Below, piece after piece: positions 48,738-60,259 of a stretch of 64,000 bases of DNA. The stretch is from Aphelenchoides besseyi (lineage: Eukaryota; Nematoda; Chromadorea; Rhabditida; Aphelenchoididae): assembly GCA_024699855.1 (NCBI GenBank), contig JAMPIQ010000002.1:11532001-11596000 (forward strand), read 5' to 3'. The translations under genes and the position numbers were made by a program. Positions within the stretch are counted from its first letter, which is position 1. Every line of letters begins with the position of its first letter. Under the pieces are notes generated by a model that did no database searches, was not told the origin of the DNA, and saw nothing but the letters and a program-made list of their open reading frames with translations.

Positions 48738-50270
48738 AACTCGGCAGGTACTTTGGACGAAATACAAGAGTCGTAGTAGTGATCCAGAGAGGCCGTTGCA
48801 ACAAGTTACCGTTCATGTCATTGCACGAAGTTTGGACACGTACGAAAAGGCTGATCAATACGTCACCTTCATTCTTGGAGATGATGGTAACGTTTGAAGA
48901 AATTAAATGAAATTTCCATTTCAGCACGCTTCAACACTACAACTCAGCAAATTGTGGAATTACGAATAAAGAATGTGGAAGCCGAGGATTTCATTAACTT
49001 GAGGAATGATCAATTGAAGCGTTTGGAGCATACGATTCATGAGACATTTCGAGGCAAAGGTGTGAATCCCTACGTTTACAATATTTTCCCCGAATACATC
49101 CCTGATCCAAACAAAGAAATTACCTATTATCGACCAGCAATAAAATCTGGGTACATGGTTACTCAGTTCTTGGCTAATTTACTAATAAGTTAACTGTAGA
49201 TCAGTAGTACAAATTGGCACACAAGCACATTTCCACCCGAATGTCTTGAATTTGGTCAACGGACTACGCAGCAATCCCGATTATTGCAGTCAAAGTGCTA
49301 TCATACCGTTGAACAAACATTTCCGAAACACTTTCAAGATAGATTGGTGTCAATTTTCTGTGGTCAGTTTGCGGAACGTATTGTTGATTAATGTATAAGA
49401 ACAATTTCAGAAGAATGTTACACTTCTCAAAGGTTTCATCCAAAGTCCATCAACCACTACCGCACCATCAACCAGATCTCATGGTGAAAATGGCGAGATA
49501 CCTATAGAAATGGACAAAATGACTGGTCAAGAAAAGAAGTTGAATGAAAAGCGAATTGAAACTGAGAGAATCTACGATTTTTCACATCCAAATGACTTTT
49601 GGACCAACTACCTTGTAAAAGGATGAACAACGTGGTTTAACCATTCAAATGTTTTAGATAATACTGTTTCTAGCGGCGTTCATTATTTGCCTTGTGTTAA
49701 TTTTGTGTTACATTTTCTTTGGAAGACGAGAAGGACAGCAATGGAGAGATTACAAAACCCCGAAGTAAGTAGATTGGGTAGATTCAAAGTGTATTTCATT
49801 ATTATAGAGAACAACTGCACGAGTATTTGAACGTACGCGAAAGTCAACGGCATTTACGTGAACTGTCTGTTCAACGGCAAATTTTGTTAATGGATGGCGA
49901 TCGTTCCAAGTCGACCACACCGTTAGGCGTTCAAGCGTTTTTACAACCACGAGGAAGCAGTCAGACACCAGCTACACAAAAAAGAAACCCCATAAGCAGC
50001 AGTCAACCACGCCTTCAACCATCAACTCCAACAGCATTTCGAAATGAACCTCGTGCTGCAAGTACAAAACGTGAGTTTCCAATTAATTTTTTGTTCTCAT
50101 ATTTTTTAGCCGAGGACGGGAATAATGAGCGTTTTCCACTTATTACTCCTCGTTCTTCCGTCGGAAAACAAACAGTTGGTGAAGCAGCGATTGCCACAGG
50201 CTCCTCACTGAATCTTTATCGCAATCCGCTAATCGAAGACGAAGCTGATGAACGAATGAATTATGGCTAA
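48738..50270 (+). CDS. sgca-1: Alpha/epsilon-sarcoglycan, N-terminus unresolved
   Basis: Type I membrane protein of the dystrophin-associated complex. The first supported exon begins after the ttcacag at 48731-48737 and reads VLWTKYKSRSSDPERPLQ, then VTVHVIARSLDTYEKADQYV. Downstream are FNTTTQQIVELRI, ...FPEYIPDPNKEITYY, and KIDWCQFSV (about 49345-49370), matching the conserved IDWC of epsilon-sarcoglycan. The transmembrane helix IILFLAAFIICLVLILCYIF is followed by GRREGQQWRDYKTPKEQLHE, the intracellular RxxxTPxxQL-type motif. A Ser/Pro-rich tail ends in MNYG and stop TAA... at 50268-50270. The upstream exon with signal peptide and the N-terminal cadherin-like part could not be placed with confidence; an acceptor at 48684-48686 is another candidate start of coding. 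Confidence 0.8.
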
Positions 50271-50543
50271 ATCGTAAAGTTGCATTTGATTTACTGCTCA
50301 TTCCAATTCACAACTGCGTTTGATTAAAATTTCTACTTTGTACGTATTTGTGCTTCTAGACCTTGTGTCATATTTTCATTCATATATTAAAGTTCTTGGC
50401 CGATACAATTGCTACTAACTAGGTTGTAAATCTAACAGTTTTGAATCACAAAAAGATTAGTTCCGTTCATAAAATGTTATTCAATTATTAAGTAAACACA
50501 AGATCAATTAACAAACTATTGGTTTGTAACGAAAATAAACAAC
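50271..50543. other. 3' flank of sarcoglycan gene
   Basis: AT-rich, no coding signal; leads into the tandem array, whose first unit is preceded by cgaaaataaacaacgcgcaa. Confidence 0.4.
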
Positions 50544-51010
50544 GCGCAACATACGAACAGCACAAATGAAAAAAACAAACGCAATGTGCGGTACTACAAA
50601 ACGATAGTGAGATCAAAGGTATGGAAGTGAAAGCAAGACGACCCGAAGATAAGGATTGAATCGTCCGGCATTCAAAAGTGAGCGTGAAGTCACCAAATAA
50701 TCATTGTGCAACATACGAACAGCACAAATGAACAAAACAAACGCAATGTGCGGTACTACAAAAGGATAGTGAGATCAAAGGTATGGAAGTGAAAGCAAGA
50801 CGACCGAAGATAAGGATTGAATCGTCCGGCATTCAAAAGTGAGCGTGAAGTCACCAAATAATCATTGTGCAACATACGAACAGCACAAATGAACAAAACA
50901 AACGCAATGTGCGGTACTACAAAAGGATAGTGAGATCAAAGGTATGGAAGTGAAAGCAAGACGACCCGAAGATAAGGATTGAATCGTCCGGCATTCATAA
51001 GTGAGCGATT
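50544..51010 (+). repeat. Tandem array, about three copies of a 161-162-bp unit
   Basis: Units start at 50544, 50706 and 50867 (spacings 162 and 161), each with gcaacatacgaacagcacaa near its start. Copies 2 and 3 are almost identical; copy 1 and the end of copy 3 diverge slightly. No ORF spans it. The same family occurs inverted at 61555-61885. Confidence 0.93.
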
Positions 51011-51492
51011 CCAACTCTCGAAGAACGTGCGAACGAGTAGAATTCTCAGAGAAACATTGAGGACTATATGATTCATCAATGACTAATCATCGTAGGGCTA
51101 CAGGACGACTCACGTCTATGTGGACGAACGAAGACTTTAGGGACAATTCTTTTCGGTCATCGGCAAATATGCACCTCCCACAATCATCGCTGTCCACGCT
51201 CCACCCGTTTCTGCCCAACTTTGAACCATATAAACACCCTCACAATTTCTAAGAGCAGTTTGTCTCCTTGCACTGGGAACTCTTCTACTCATTCTTTAGC
51301 GAAATGCTGTTTTTAAGCGATCAGATACAGAACTCCATTTACCCAAATCTCTTTGCTTTTACTTTTATGCTTTAATTCGATTTCGTTCGAATAAAAGCTA
51401 TTTACACCTTTTTATTGAAATGTTCTTCTCGTTTTTGACATTACAGAAAGCACATTTTACCACTTGTTTAACGTCATCGTTGTCGTGTTATA
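51011..51492. other. Spacer between 162-bp array and mariner-like element
   Basis: 482 bp with no coding signal. A region with ccatataaacacc at 51226 and aataaaagc at 51391 resembles an LTR-type promoter and polyadenylation pair, but no repeat partner was found, so nothing is called. Confidence 0.35.
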
Positions 51493-52412
51493 CAGTGTCC
51501 CAGCTGAAACTCTTGATTTGAAACGCGCCGCAAAATTCGAATTCTTAACCAATTTTGATGCGGTTTTCTGTAATGGATAGGAAATTTTGTTTTCTTTCAA
51601 AAGATTTTCAGAAATTCATTCAAAATCATACGAAATGTTCATTTTGGTGAAGTGTTCGGTTTTGAGCGCAAAAGCGCGTGTAAATGCGCTGCGTGCGGTC
51701 TTTCTCTCCACTGCGCTTAACAAAAACGTCTTGTTCACCAGTTGAGAAAGCGTTCTGCGTGATCGAGTACGGTAATTCAAACAGTCCGATTTCCGTTCAA
51801 CGTGCCTTCCGTCGACAGTTCAATCTTCCTCCACGTGCTCCCGTTTCGAATGCTTCGAATTTCTCGACTTGGTTCGACAACTTTCTGCGACGAAGCGATT
51901 TCCACAAGAGACGTGGAGCTAAGGAAAGGTTGGGAATTGCGTCTGATTTTCAATTCGTTTTTTTAAGAACGGCCAGAACTCCGGAAGTGATGGCGGAAAT
52001 TCTCCGTTTGATTCGTGAAGACCCAAATCAATCAGTTCGCGCGCTTGCAAATCTTGAGGGAATGCCATCAAAAACGACTGTTTGATCGAAGAGTACGCCC
52101 ATCGACTCCAAAAAGTCATCCAAAAGGACGGAAGATTTGTTGAGATTTGAACGATAAACACTTGAAAAACAGTCAAAGGTCTGTTCTGAAAAGTGGAGAG
52201 AAAGACCGCACGCAGCGCATTTACACGCGCTTTTGCGCTCAAAACCGAACACTTCACCAAAATGAACATTTCGTATGATTTTGAATAAAATTCTGAAAAT
52301 CTTTTGAAAGAAAACAAAATTTCCTATCCATTACAGAAAACCGCATCAAAATTGGTTAAGAAATCGAATTTTGCGGCGCGTTTCAAATCAAGAGTTTAGT
52401 TGGGATACCCTG
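51493..52412 (+). mobile_element. Mariner-like element, 220-bp TIRs, truncated transposase
   Basis: A 920-bp element with inverted repeats 51493-51712 and 52192-52412, nearly perfect over the inner 180 bp. The outermost bases read CAGTGTCCCAGCTG on the left and CAGGGTATCCCAACT on the right (inward). TA flanks both ends (51491-51492 and 52413-52414). The interior frame near 51684-52085 encodes a helix-turn-helix N-terminal domain of the type preceding IS630/Tc1/mariner transposases (EKAFCVIEYGNSNSPISVQR...FRRQF, then VRALANLEGMPSKTTV), but the sequence runs into the right TIR before any DDE/D catalytic domain. It is an internally deleted copy, dependent on a full-length relative. Confidence 0.87.
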
Positions 52413-52459
52413 TAATAGAAGTTGTTGTTTAAACAAACTTGTTTTAGTTCTTTCCACAA

Positions 52460-55039
52460 ATGTCAACTCACCAATTGACTCGGAACTCATGTCGGGTGAG
52501 TTATTTAAATTGCATTAACATTGTCGAATTTGTATTGTTTAGCCATTTGCATTTGAAACAATTTTCGGAACAAAACATATTGACGAGTTTGCTCCTAGCC
52601 TCTGTAATGACAAGGTTATCAGTGAATTCGCTAATTTTGTTTTGGTAGGTTTTTGAGTATGATCTCATTTGTTGTAATTATAAACTTCAGGATAAAATGG
52701 AGCTTCACACTAGTCAAGCTTTTCGATGGATTGCAAAGTTGCAACTTTACAAGCACTCACGCACTTTCTCCATCAAGAATCTTGTTTACTGCGCCATCAC
52801 AAAACGAGAGACTGGAAGTTTGTTGGAGGTCTGCAAAAGTGATAGTAAGAAGGTGATTGCTGAGCACGTCGTGTTGTTCCTCGATTCGATCGCTGGCACA
52901 TTTTTCAATGACATTGATCCCGAAAATGTGCATCTCAACTTCGATTCGAAGATCATCAGCGTTCGCAGTCACAAAAAAGAAGTCGTGCGATTGGCTTTCA
53001 ACTACGTGAAGATTTTTCAACTGGACAAGAGCATGGTCAACAACTGTGTTTTCGTGCGTCGTATGAATGCATTTATCAAAAACTTCAAAGACTATCAACA
53101 AATAGATCGGACACCGGCGTTCTATCAAAAGGCGATTCACACGATGGGGCCCAGCCGACGTGGACGTATTGCTGGATTATCGTTTTTGGCTCAGAATTCC
53201 GCACACGAAACAGCATTGATGCTCGCAGCCCAGATGGATTTTCCACCGGAAAAATGGCCATCAAATTTGTTCTACAACAACGTGGAATTCGAACAAATAA
53301 GAAAGAAGGTCATAAAAGAGTAAGCAATGAGAATTTTACTGTTTAACTGTTTGTTTCCAGACGTGAGATTGAGCATAACGAATTTGAGAAGTACAAAAAT
53401 GGATTCGACATACGCTTGAAAACGTCAGCTCACTGGGTTAAAATGATCGACAACGAGGATTCTGTGAACACGATTTTGCGTCCTTTCATCGAAGATCCAA
53501 AAAATACGTGTTTCGGTTTTGATGCCGAATTTGATCAATCGTGGTGTGGAGAAATGGGAACGCTATCACTTATCCAATTGTCTGGTCACGCTCAAACATT
53601 GCTGATCGACATCCACGTGTTAAAAGAAGAACATCAATGGAGCGATGAGAAGTTTTTGTGGTTATTTAAACTCATTTTTAGTCACGAGAAAAGAATTTAC
53701 GGTTAGTTGCTTATTTGGGACGGAAATCAAAGTTCTTTTCTAGGGTACGGTTTTGAAAAACGATCTGAAAGTCATTGTGCAAAACTTTCCCATCAACGAA
53801 CGCAAACATTTTTTCCCAATTCAAAGAATCTGATTTGTTTGTTGAATTCAATTAAGATTGTACGTTTATAATCCTTTATTGTTCTCATTTTGGCATTTAG
53901 ATACGAGATGATCCAGAGCTTTGTCCAAAGATTCTGGGACCTAATTCAACCACTCAACTGAAACTCGCCGTTATAGCTGAACTTATTCTCGGCTGGCATT
54001 TAGACAAAGGAGAACAAGCATCAGTTTGGGGCGGTTTTCGTCCATTGAGACGATTGCAACAACGTTACGCAGCTCAAGATGCGTTCGCTGTCGTTGAATT
54101 AGGGAAGAAGCTTGAGCATAAGATCAAACTGGATTTTCCTCACAAACTGCAAATCGTATTTGGACCGTTTGTTTGGCAGAAAGATCGTGGTGTTGTACCG
54201 AACTTTTTGAAGGAAGTCAGCAATTCACGAAAAACCAAATGCAGTCAATTCACCGATCAAGAGTTGTGGACAGTCGTTCGAGTAAGTGTATTTTCGGCCG
54301 AATATTTTATTAGGCATGACATTTAGAATGTGAATGCAACCTTGGTGGAGCGTCAACAACAAGTGATACGTTCGGCTCAAGCGATTTACATCGTCGATCA
54401 AAACTGCGCTCAAATCGGATTCACTTTACGTCGAATTGGAATCAATGTGACTGTTGGAGAAAATCCAGAACAAATTGCGAAGTTCATGGACATGCATTTA
54501 AGCGCAAAAATTCTTTCTACCGGAAAAGCTTGTAAACGAGTATGTTATTTCGATTGTACAAAATAATAACCTTTTGTTCAGTATTCATACGACAATCGAG
54601 TCCTCAATGTTCCCACTTCGCATTCTTTGGACGTTCAACTGAGTTGGATCTTAACAGAGGAGAAACTTTACATCGTTTCGAACGAAATTCGACCACGTTG
54701 CATCAGCTGCAACGGTCAAAAGATGGTTTATATTCCACATTGTGTGATGAAATATCTGCACAATCAATTGGCCGTTGAGAAGTCGCTCAACTGGAATGTC
54801 TCGATTGAGGAAATTGTGCACGTCGAAAAGGAGATGAGTGCTATCGACTCTTTTGCATCGCCAAACCAATTCGTTGCGTTAGCTCGTGGAGATTTTGGAC
54901 TTACAATCACAATCAACAAAACGCTTGTTTTTTTTGGAGTAAGTTTTTTCGCAGACTTAGAGCTTTAACACTGAAGTTTTAGTACCGTGATGATGTGCCC
55001 GCCGAGAGCTCGTCCATCCGACCCGGAGCGTATGATTAA
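52460..55039 (+). CDS. mut-7: MUT-7-like 3'-5' exonuclease with Mut7-C domain
   Basis: DEDD-family exonuclease joined to a Mut7-C domain, as in C. elegans MUT-7 (RNAi and transposon silencing) and EXD3. Start MSTHQLTRNSCR is followed by a 45-bp intron. Exo I is FGFDAEFDQSWCGEM (DxE), Exo II includes YGYGFENDLKV (Asp), and Exo III has QQRYAAQDAFAVVEL (YxxxD), so the four acidic residues and the Tyr are present. The C-terminal Mut7-C part has YIVDQNCAQIGFTLRRIGI and a zinc-ribbon-like pair, PRCISCNGQ (about 54685-54720). The last exon after tttag at 54982 gives a short end (RPGAYD, TAA at 55037-55039), but another frame of that exon looks coding for about 36 further residues (see findings). A helical N-terminal half precedes the exonuclease domain. 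Confidence 0.85.
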
Positions 55040-55674
55040 ATTGCGTTTGGCACTCCATCGAAATATCTTCAAAGAACCAAACAAAACTGCTCGACCCTCA
55101 GCAGTTTGTTTAACATGTGGAAGCGAGAACCATTACACTTCTTCTGCATAATCGTCTGTAACTTATTAGTGGTGCCCAAATGGTCATGCTATATTTTTGC
55201 AAATTGTCAACATAACCTCAGAGTTTTAAAAGCCCCAACTCTATAATTTTACGTATTTCAATACTTCTAAACTCTCTCGTCCTCCTATCATCTCATTCCT
55301 CTAACTTTTGCAATTTTGTTTATCTGTTATTAATCTCCATGTTTGCATGACGTGCTTATACGTTTCAGCTTTAACTAACCTGTGAATTTGTTTGAAGAGG
55401 TATGTATAATAAAAGCATCATGGAGTTTCTGTCTTCGTGTTGTTTATTGTACAAAATTTCCCAGTGTTCTCATGTGATATACGGTCATAGATGGCATCTC
55501 AAACAATCGCACCTTTTAATAACACAAATCTAGCGTTTCACAAACGATTAGAAGGAATGAAAAGCGGTTAAATTAGTCAGAACAAGAGGGAAATGATTCG
55601 AATAATCAAGAGATTGAAAACGAGCTTGATCGGCCATAGCACCAACCAGCAACGCGAAAGCTTTGAGTGGGCGT
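55040..55674. other. 3' flank of MUT-7-like gene, to PITP pseudogene
   Basis: 635 bp of AT-rich sequence, no coding signal in the normal mut-7 frame; the first 120 bp are open in the alternative frame described in the findings. ATAAAA near 55409 could be a polyadenylation signal. Confidence 0.4.
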
Positions 55675-56788
55675 TTAAGCGACCATTCCACGAACGATAC
55701 AAGATTTTCGAGCCTAAAATAACAGAGATTAAGTTCTTCTAAGCTTTTACATACCTCATCTAATTTCTGTTGCGCCAATCGCTCTAATTCTCGAATATCC
55801 ACCATCGTCAATCCCTACGAACGGTCAATCCAACAGAAGACTTTGCGATGAAACTTGGAGAAAAGACCTGGATATTGCTAAGGTAAACTAATAATCGAAT
55901 TGAACGATAGAAAAACGTACTTTGTGAGCAAAAGTTTCGACCATATTCTGCAAACCGAACCATTTGAAGTAAACGGTTACGAGCTTGTACGCGCACATCA
56001 CCGGCTCGTAGTCTTGTCTTCAAGTTGCCGGATCCAGTCGACCACGTCCCGTACGTTCGGAGTAAAAGAGTCGAGGCAATGCTTCTCGTTTAACATTCTA
56101 TTGAACAAAAAAGACAGAAAACTCCAGAATCCAGCTCACTTCACGATTCAAAAACTCGTTATCATTGGCGATGTTGATGTCCACAAACGTCTCGTTTAGC
56201 CAACACACATCAGGTTTGAGACTGTGTGCCTAAAACGAACAGCAATGAAGTTTCGTAGCGGGATATCCGTCTATATTGGCAGTTGTAACGCGATCATTTA
56301 AGTGCATCGTTTCGATACGCACAAAGAAGTTATCGCCCATGTAATCGGGATTTTGAAAACGCGGTGATAATTGAAGTTCAATGAGACTTGCAGATAGTCC
56401 CTTTTGACAGTACGGATACGCATTCCACGCTTTTTCGTGTATCGCAAACGATCCACGAGAAGCAACTTTACGCAAAAGTGCGGGGACTTTATTGAAAATC
56501 CAAGGATTATATTGAACCTACAAAAAGAGTTTACGATTGCAACTGATATACTTTATGCGTATATTGGCCACTATCGAAAACTCCATTCAACAAAGAAAAG
56601 TTGTTGAAGGGTTAATTTTTCACCACTTCAACACCTTCACCGCCGCCAGTCTCGTTTTTGGACGCTTCTATCACGGGAAAAGCTGCCCGACCTGATGCTT
56701 TTCGACAGACATCGGAAGAACGACTCAACTGAAAATCAGCATAATCGCAAAACACCCAAAAGCAAACTCACTATTCTTTGATAATCAT
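55675..56788 (-). pseudogene. Phosphatidylinositol transfer protein (class I PITP) pseudogene
   Basis: Exon and intron structure of a PITP alpha/beta gene is still recognisable: MIIKEY at the start (56788), VVLPMSVEKHQVGQLF, VIEASKNETGGGEGVEVVKN, GQYTHKVYQLQS, VPALLRKV plus [31 protein letters not shown], then FSKFHRKVFCWIDRS and DIRELERLAQQKLDEAR plus RGMVA before TAA at 55675. It is broken by lesions at conserved positions: the Arg after MIIKEY is TGA (a CGA to TGA change); one base is missing after QLF; the Glu after VVKN is TAA; a Trp in the GRGxLxPxW motif is TGA; and a further TAG follows WIDRS. Two intron ends also read ttttcaa where ttttcag is expected. Retained introns show it is not a processed copy. 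Confidence 0.82.
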
Positions 56789-57600
56789 CGTGGATCGAAC
56801 CCCGATAGTTACTGGAATTGTACGACGGCAAAAAACCAATCGATCTTTACTCAACCGAATGAATTGCCGAGTTTTCTCGGCATATTGTTTGCTGAGGCAA
56901 ATTGGTCACTTCAGTATTGCCGCTGACAGTGATCTTTTGTGTTACAAGGCAGTGAACAACCAGAGCTATCATTGCGCTTTAGATGGGATCCAAATTCGTC
57001 ACTCAAAAACTGAGTTCTCGCGTTTTCTCTTTTGATTTGTGTTGTTTCAGGTGCAATTCTATTGCGTACGATCCCAAAAAAACACTTTAAATGTTGTGCT
57101 GAATTCAACGTTCATGCTACCGATGTTTACGGGCAACAATTGGATGTAACTCGCTGGTGAGTTTTCGCTAAAACAGAGGATTTCAGATTGGCGTTCATTT
57201 GCTTACTATACATACGTCAATATCAGCGAACGATCTGTCATGTTTTTATCGGGTTTGCTCCAAAAGTTTCGCTGATTATATGGCATTTCTTTTAGGGATT
57301 AACGGGACATAAAGTGTGGCGTTCTTTCCGTCCCGTTCGTTGGATCGATGGTGCGTTGCAGTTCTTATTGAACACAAAACCGTTCAGAATTAAAGTCAAT
57401 TACTATTTTGTTGAAGTTTTTACCAAAAATAAACAATTAAATCTTTGCGTTGTGTTGCTTTTGATTGTCAAATTAAATCTTTGAGTCAATCATCGGGTAT
57501 TTTCGTACGTAGAGTCAACAGTGTCCGTAATGATAGTCAATGTTACGCGTAACTTTTATCTCTCGATGTTCAATAGTCGTTTAACTTTTCTTTTTAGATG
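56789..57600. other. Spacer between PITP pseudogene and Helitron-like remnant
   Basis: 812 bp. A plus frame (56778-57035) and a spliceable-looking stretch (57040-57190) exist, but neither resembles a known family. No call. Confidence 0.35.
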
Positions 57601-58510
57601 AACAATGTTCGAACGAGGAAAGGTGGTTCGGCCTCAACCGAATCCCGTTTGCGGTGGCGAAAACAATGCCGCAGATGGCGTAAGCGATTGCAGCAAAAAG
57701 GTAAGTTGTTTCGAACGCATGTTGAAGACAATGCCGTTTCTTCGGATGTTTGGTGTTGTATTCGTACGATGTATGTTGTTGTGGTTCTTTCTGTTTAAAA
57801 GACTAGATGTTAAGTACCGTCTATGGGAAAAGCAAACACGACAGAAAAGTCGTGGGTTGAAATGAGTGAAAGCCATTTCATAAACACCCGGCAAGTATCT
57901 TGGGGAAAGTTGGATGAGGGCAAGTACCTAAAATGGAAAAGCTCGCATCAGGAAGAACCAACACATTTGGATGCCCTGAAGATCCGTTCCATTACGGATA
58001 AGTCAACTGCTCACTTACCAATCTCAAGAACCGAAATATGTTTCGTGGCTAAAGTCGAGAAAGTTGACAATAGTTCGTGTATTGAGATGGTAAACCCAAC
58101 AAACAGACATTTGTAAATTCCAACAAATGTTGTTGAACTGGTGCAACACGAGAAGAGCATCGAGGAAATCAAAGCAAGCGAAATTCTTCAAAGCATCAAA
58201 TTCACAAAAAAACATCCGATCAAACCCTTTGCGAGTGTCGGTGAAGCAGTTGAAAACATCAAAGAAGCAAAAACAACGAAAACCGCATTTAAAGCACAAC
58301 TCAAACACAAAATCGTTTGTTTAGCTGTTTTGGTGGTAGTAGCCAATCTGACAGCGGTCCACAACGTTCTAATCGCTCCACTGGTAAACGAAAAGGTCGA
58401 CCAGTCAAAAAACGTCGCGAAGGTCTCGGAAGACCGAAAAAAGCAAAAACCGACTTTCCACTCAGTCAGGAAACGAATCGGAAATAAACGAGATCGCTGA
58501 AGAAGTCGAA

Positions 58511-59123
58511 TTGTTGCAATATGATTTAAATAACTATTTCACAACAAATTTCCAAACCAATCAATTGCATGTCAAAGACGTTCTTCGAGAACGTTTCGTG
58601 GAACTTCACTCACCGCCCAATCGGTGCAATTCACTTCTCCCGATGATATTTGTGGAAAAACTGGACAACCCTGAGTATCTTCAGGGCGAAATGATCACTT
58701 TCAGCGTTCTCGACTACATTCGAAAGGATAACCGAGCAATTGGTTATTTAGACCTTTTGTATTGGAATGCCGTAAGTCGGGTCAATGGATGACGATGGAA
58801 ACAATCCATTCAACTTTTTGATCGTGGCACCGCAATTTCGGCACCTCGAATATCTGATTGCGCCGATTTTCACGGGCAATCACTTTATCATGACTATTTT
58901 CCATTATGATACGAAGATGAAGACTTTAGTGATGTATTACTGTGATTCGTTTACAGCAACTTCCGATTCAACTCCATGTCATTCGGGTTTGTCGATAATT
59001 GATTTGAATGTTTTTCGATCTTTGGCTCATGTTTCATTCGGTTATCAAACACATTTAGAGGACATCAGCATTCATTCGGAAGCGCAAGATGACGAGCACA
59101 GTTGTGCAGCTTTTGTGTCTTAA
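58511..59123 (+). pseudogene. Ulp1/C48-like cysteine protease fragment of the element
   Basis: Two overlapping frames (58511-58792 and 58785-59123) together give a C48-like fold: a helical lead with GEMITFSVLDYIRKDNRA and LLYWNA, then FTGNHFIMTIFHYD (catalytic His region), MYYCDSFT (Asp) and EHSCAAFV (Cys). Reading must switch frame at about 58785, either by an intron or a frameshift (gtaagtcgggtcaatg could be a donor). Such proteases occur in several DNA-transposon groups. Confidence 0.55.
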
Positions 59124-60259
59124 AATATCGTCGATTTTATGAATTGTCAGAGAACAAAATCAGAGTTCTTTTCGAAGAACGAAATGAACGCTCATAAACG
59201 TTGTCAATGGCTCAAAGATTTACTTCTAAGTCTTTTCGAGAATCCGCCATTCGTTGTGCCAAATAACTCAAATGTCAATCCAATCGATCAACAACCAACA
59301 GTCGTCTATGATGTCGAAAGCAGTGATTCGGAAAGTGAAAACGCATTTGCAAGTGATTAGTATCACAATGAAACCGATTTTGACGCTGCGTTATTGGATT
59401 TCCAATTTCAAGATGATGTAATCAAACAATAAACTCGAGCTCTGAGTCAACAAAGAATGCCACTCACATTTGCTGAGTTAGAAGTCGATGGAATTGTACA
59501 AGCTGAGGGTAAAGAAATGGACGAATTAAACAAATCGTTCAAGTCATTGAGTTGAATCAGCAATCCATTCGACTTTTTCAATCGCACTTCTGTTGATTCA
59601 GGAGAAGAATCAAAGGCCAAAAAGTTGAATTTAGCTCAATCAATAACACATAAGTCAAAAAAGTTGCCCGACGGTCCCGCGACCCGATCCCGAAATCGTC
59701 GGCCGATCAAGGAGTTTGCGAAGTTGACTGCGAGTCATGCAGAATTTGCCGAAACGTTCGTTTACGCCATTGTCCAATAGATCTCGAAGTCGACTGCCAT
59801 TGAAGTGTGCTGCTGCGATTTGCCGTACAGCAATCGTAGACGCTTATGACGTCGGATTGCCCGTTTAAGAGTGCAAATACTGTAAAGCGTTTTTGTTTCA
59901 CGCTGAGAACAGTTCCAAGTCTTGTGCCAATGGTACGATCGAAATGCCCGAATTTCATCGCTACCCGGATTGGATGAAACGCCTACTGTAATTGTCAAAT
60001 TCAATCAAAACCAAAACAACGCTTACAATCGGGAAGTATCGAAATGGTTTCAAGCTCACATTCCGGAGCTTAGCAATCTTACGGCCTTTGCTTCACGACA
60101 GTTTCAAAAACGAGATAGTGGAGTTGCCGAAGCACCGGTTCAACTGATCAACGGCATTGTACAGAATGATCTCTCGTACATTCAGTCACGAGCTGATGTT
60201 GTTCGAATTTTCGGTCAACAGTACACTCTCGAAGCTCCCGATTTGATGTTCTAGCGTTC

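Noticed and set aside
50544..51010. Regular repeats, considered as CRISPR array
   Set aside because: Units are 162 bp with no repeat-spacer alternation, and the genome is eukaryotic.
55675..56788. Selenocysteine or stop-codon readthrough in the PITP gene
   Set aside because: TGA, TAA and TAG all occur, plus a frameshift, so recoding cannot rescue the frame.
56785..56830. B-box-like gggttcgatcc on the minus strand, possible tRNA
   Set aside because: T-arm stem does not pair and no D-arm or acceptor stem could be formed; it overlaps the first exon of the PITP pseudogene.
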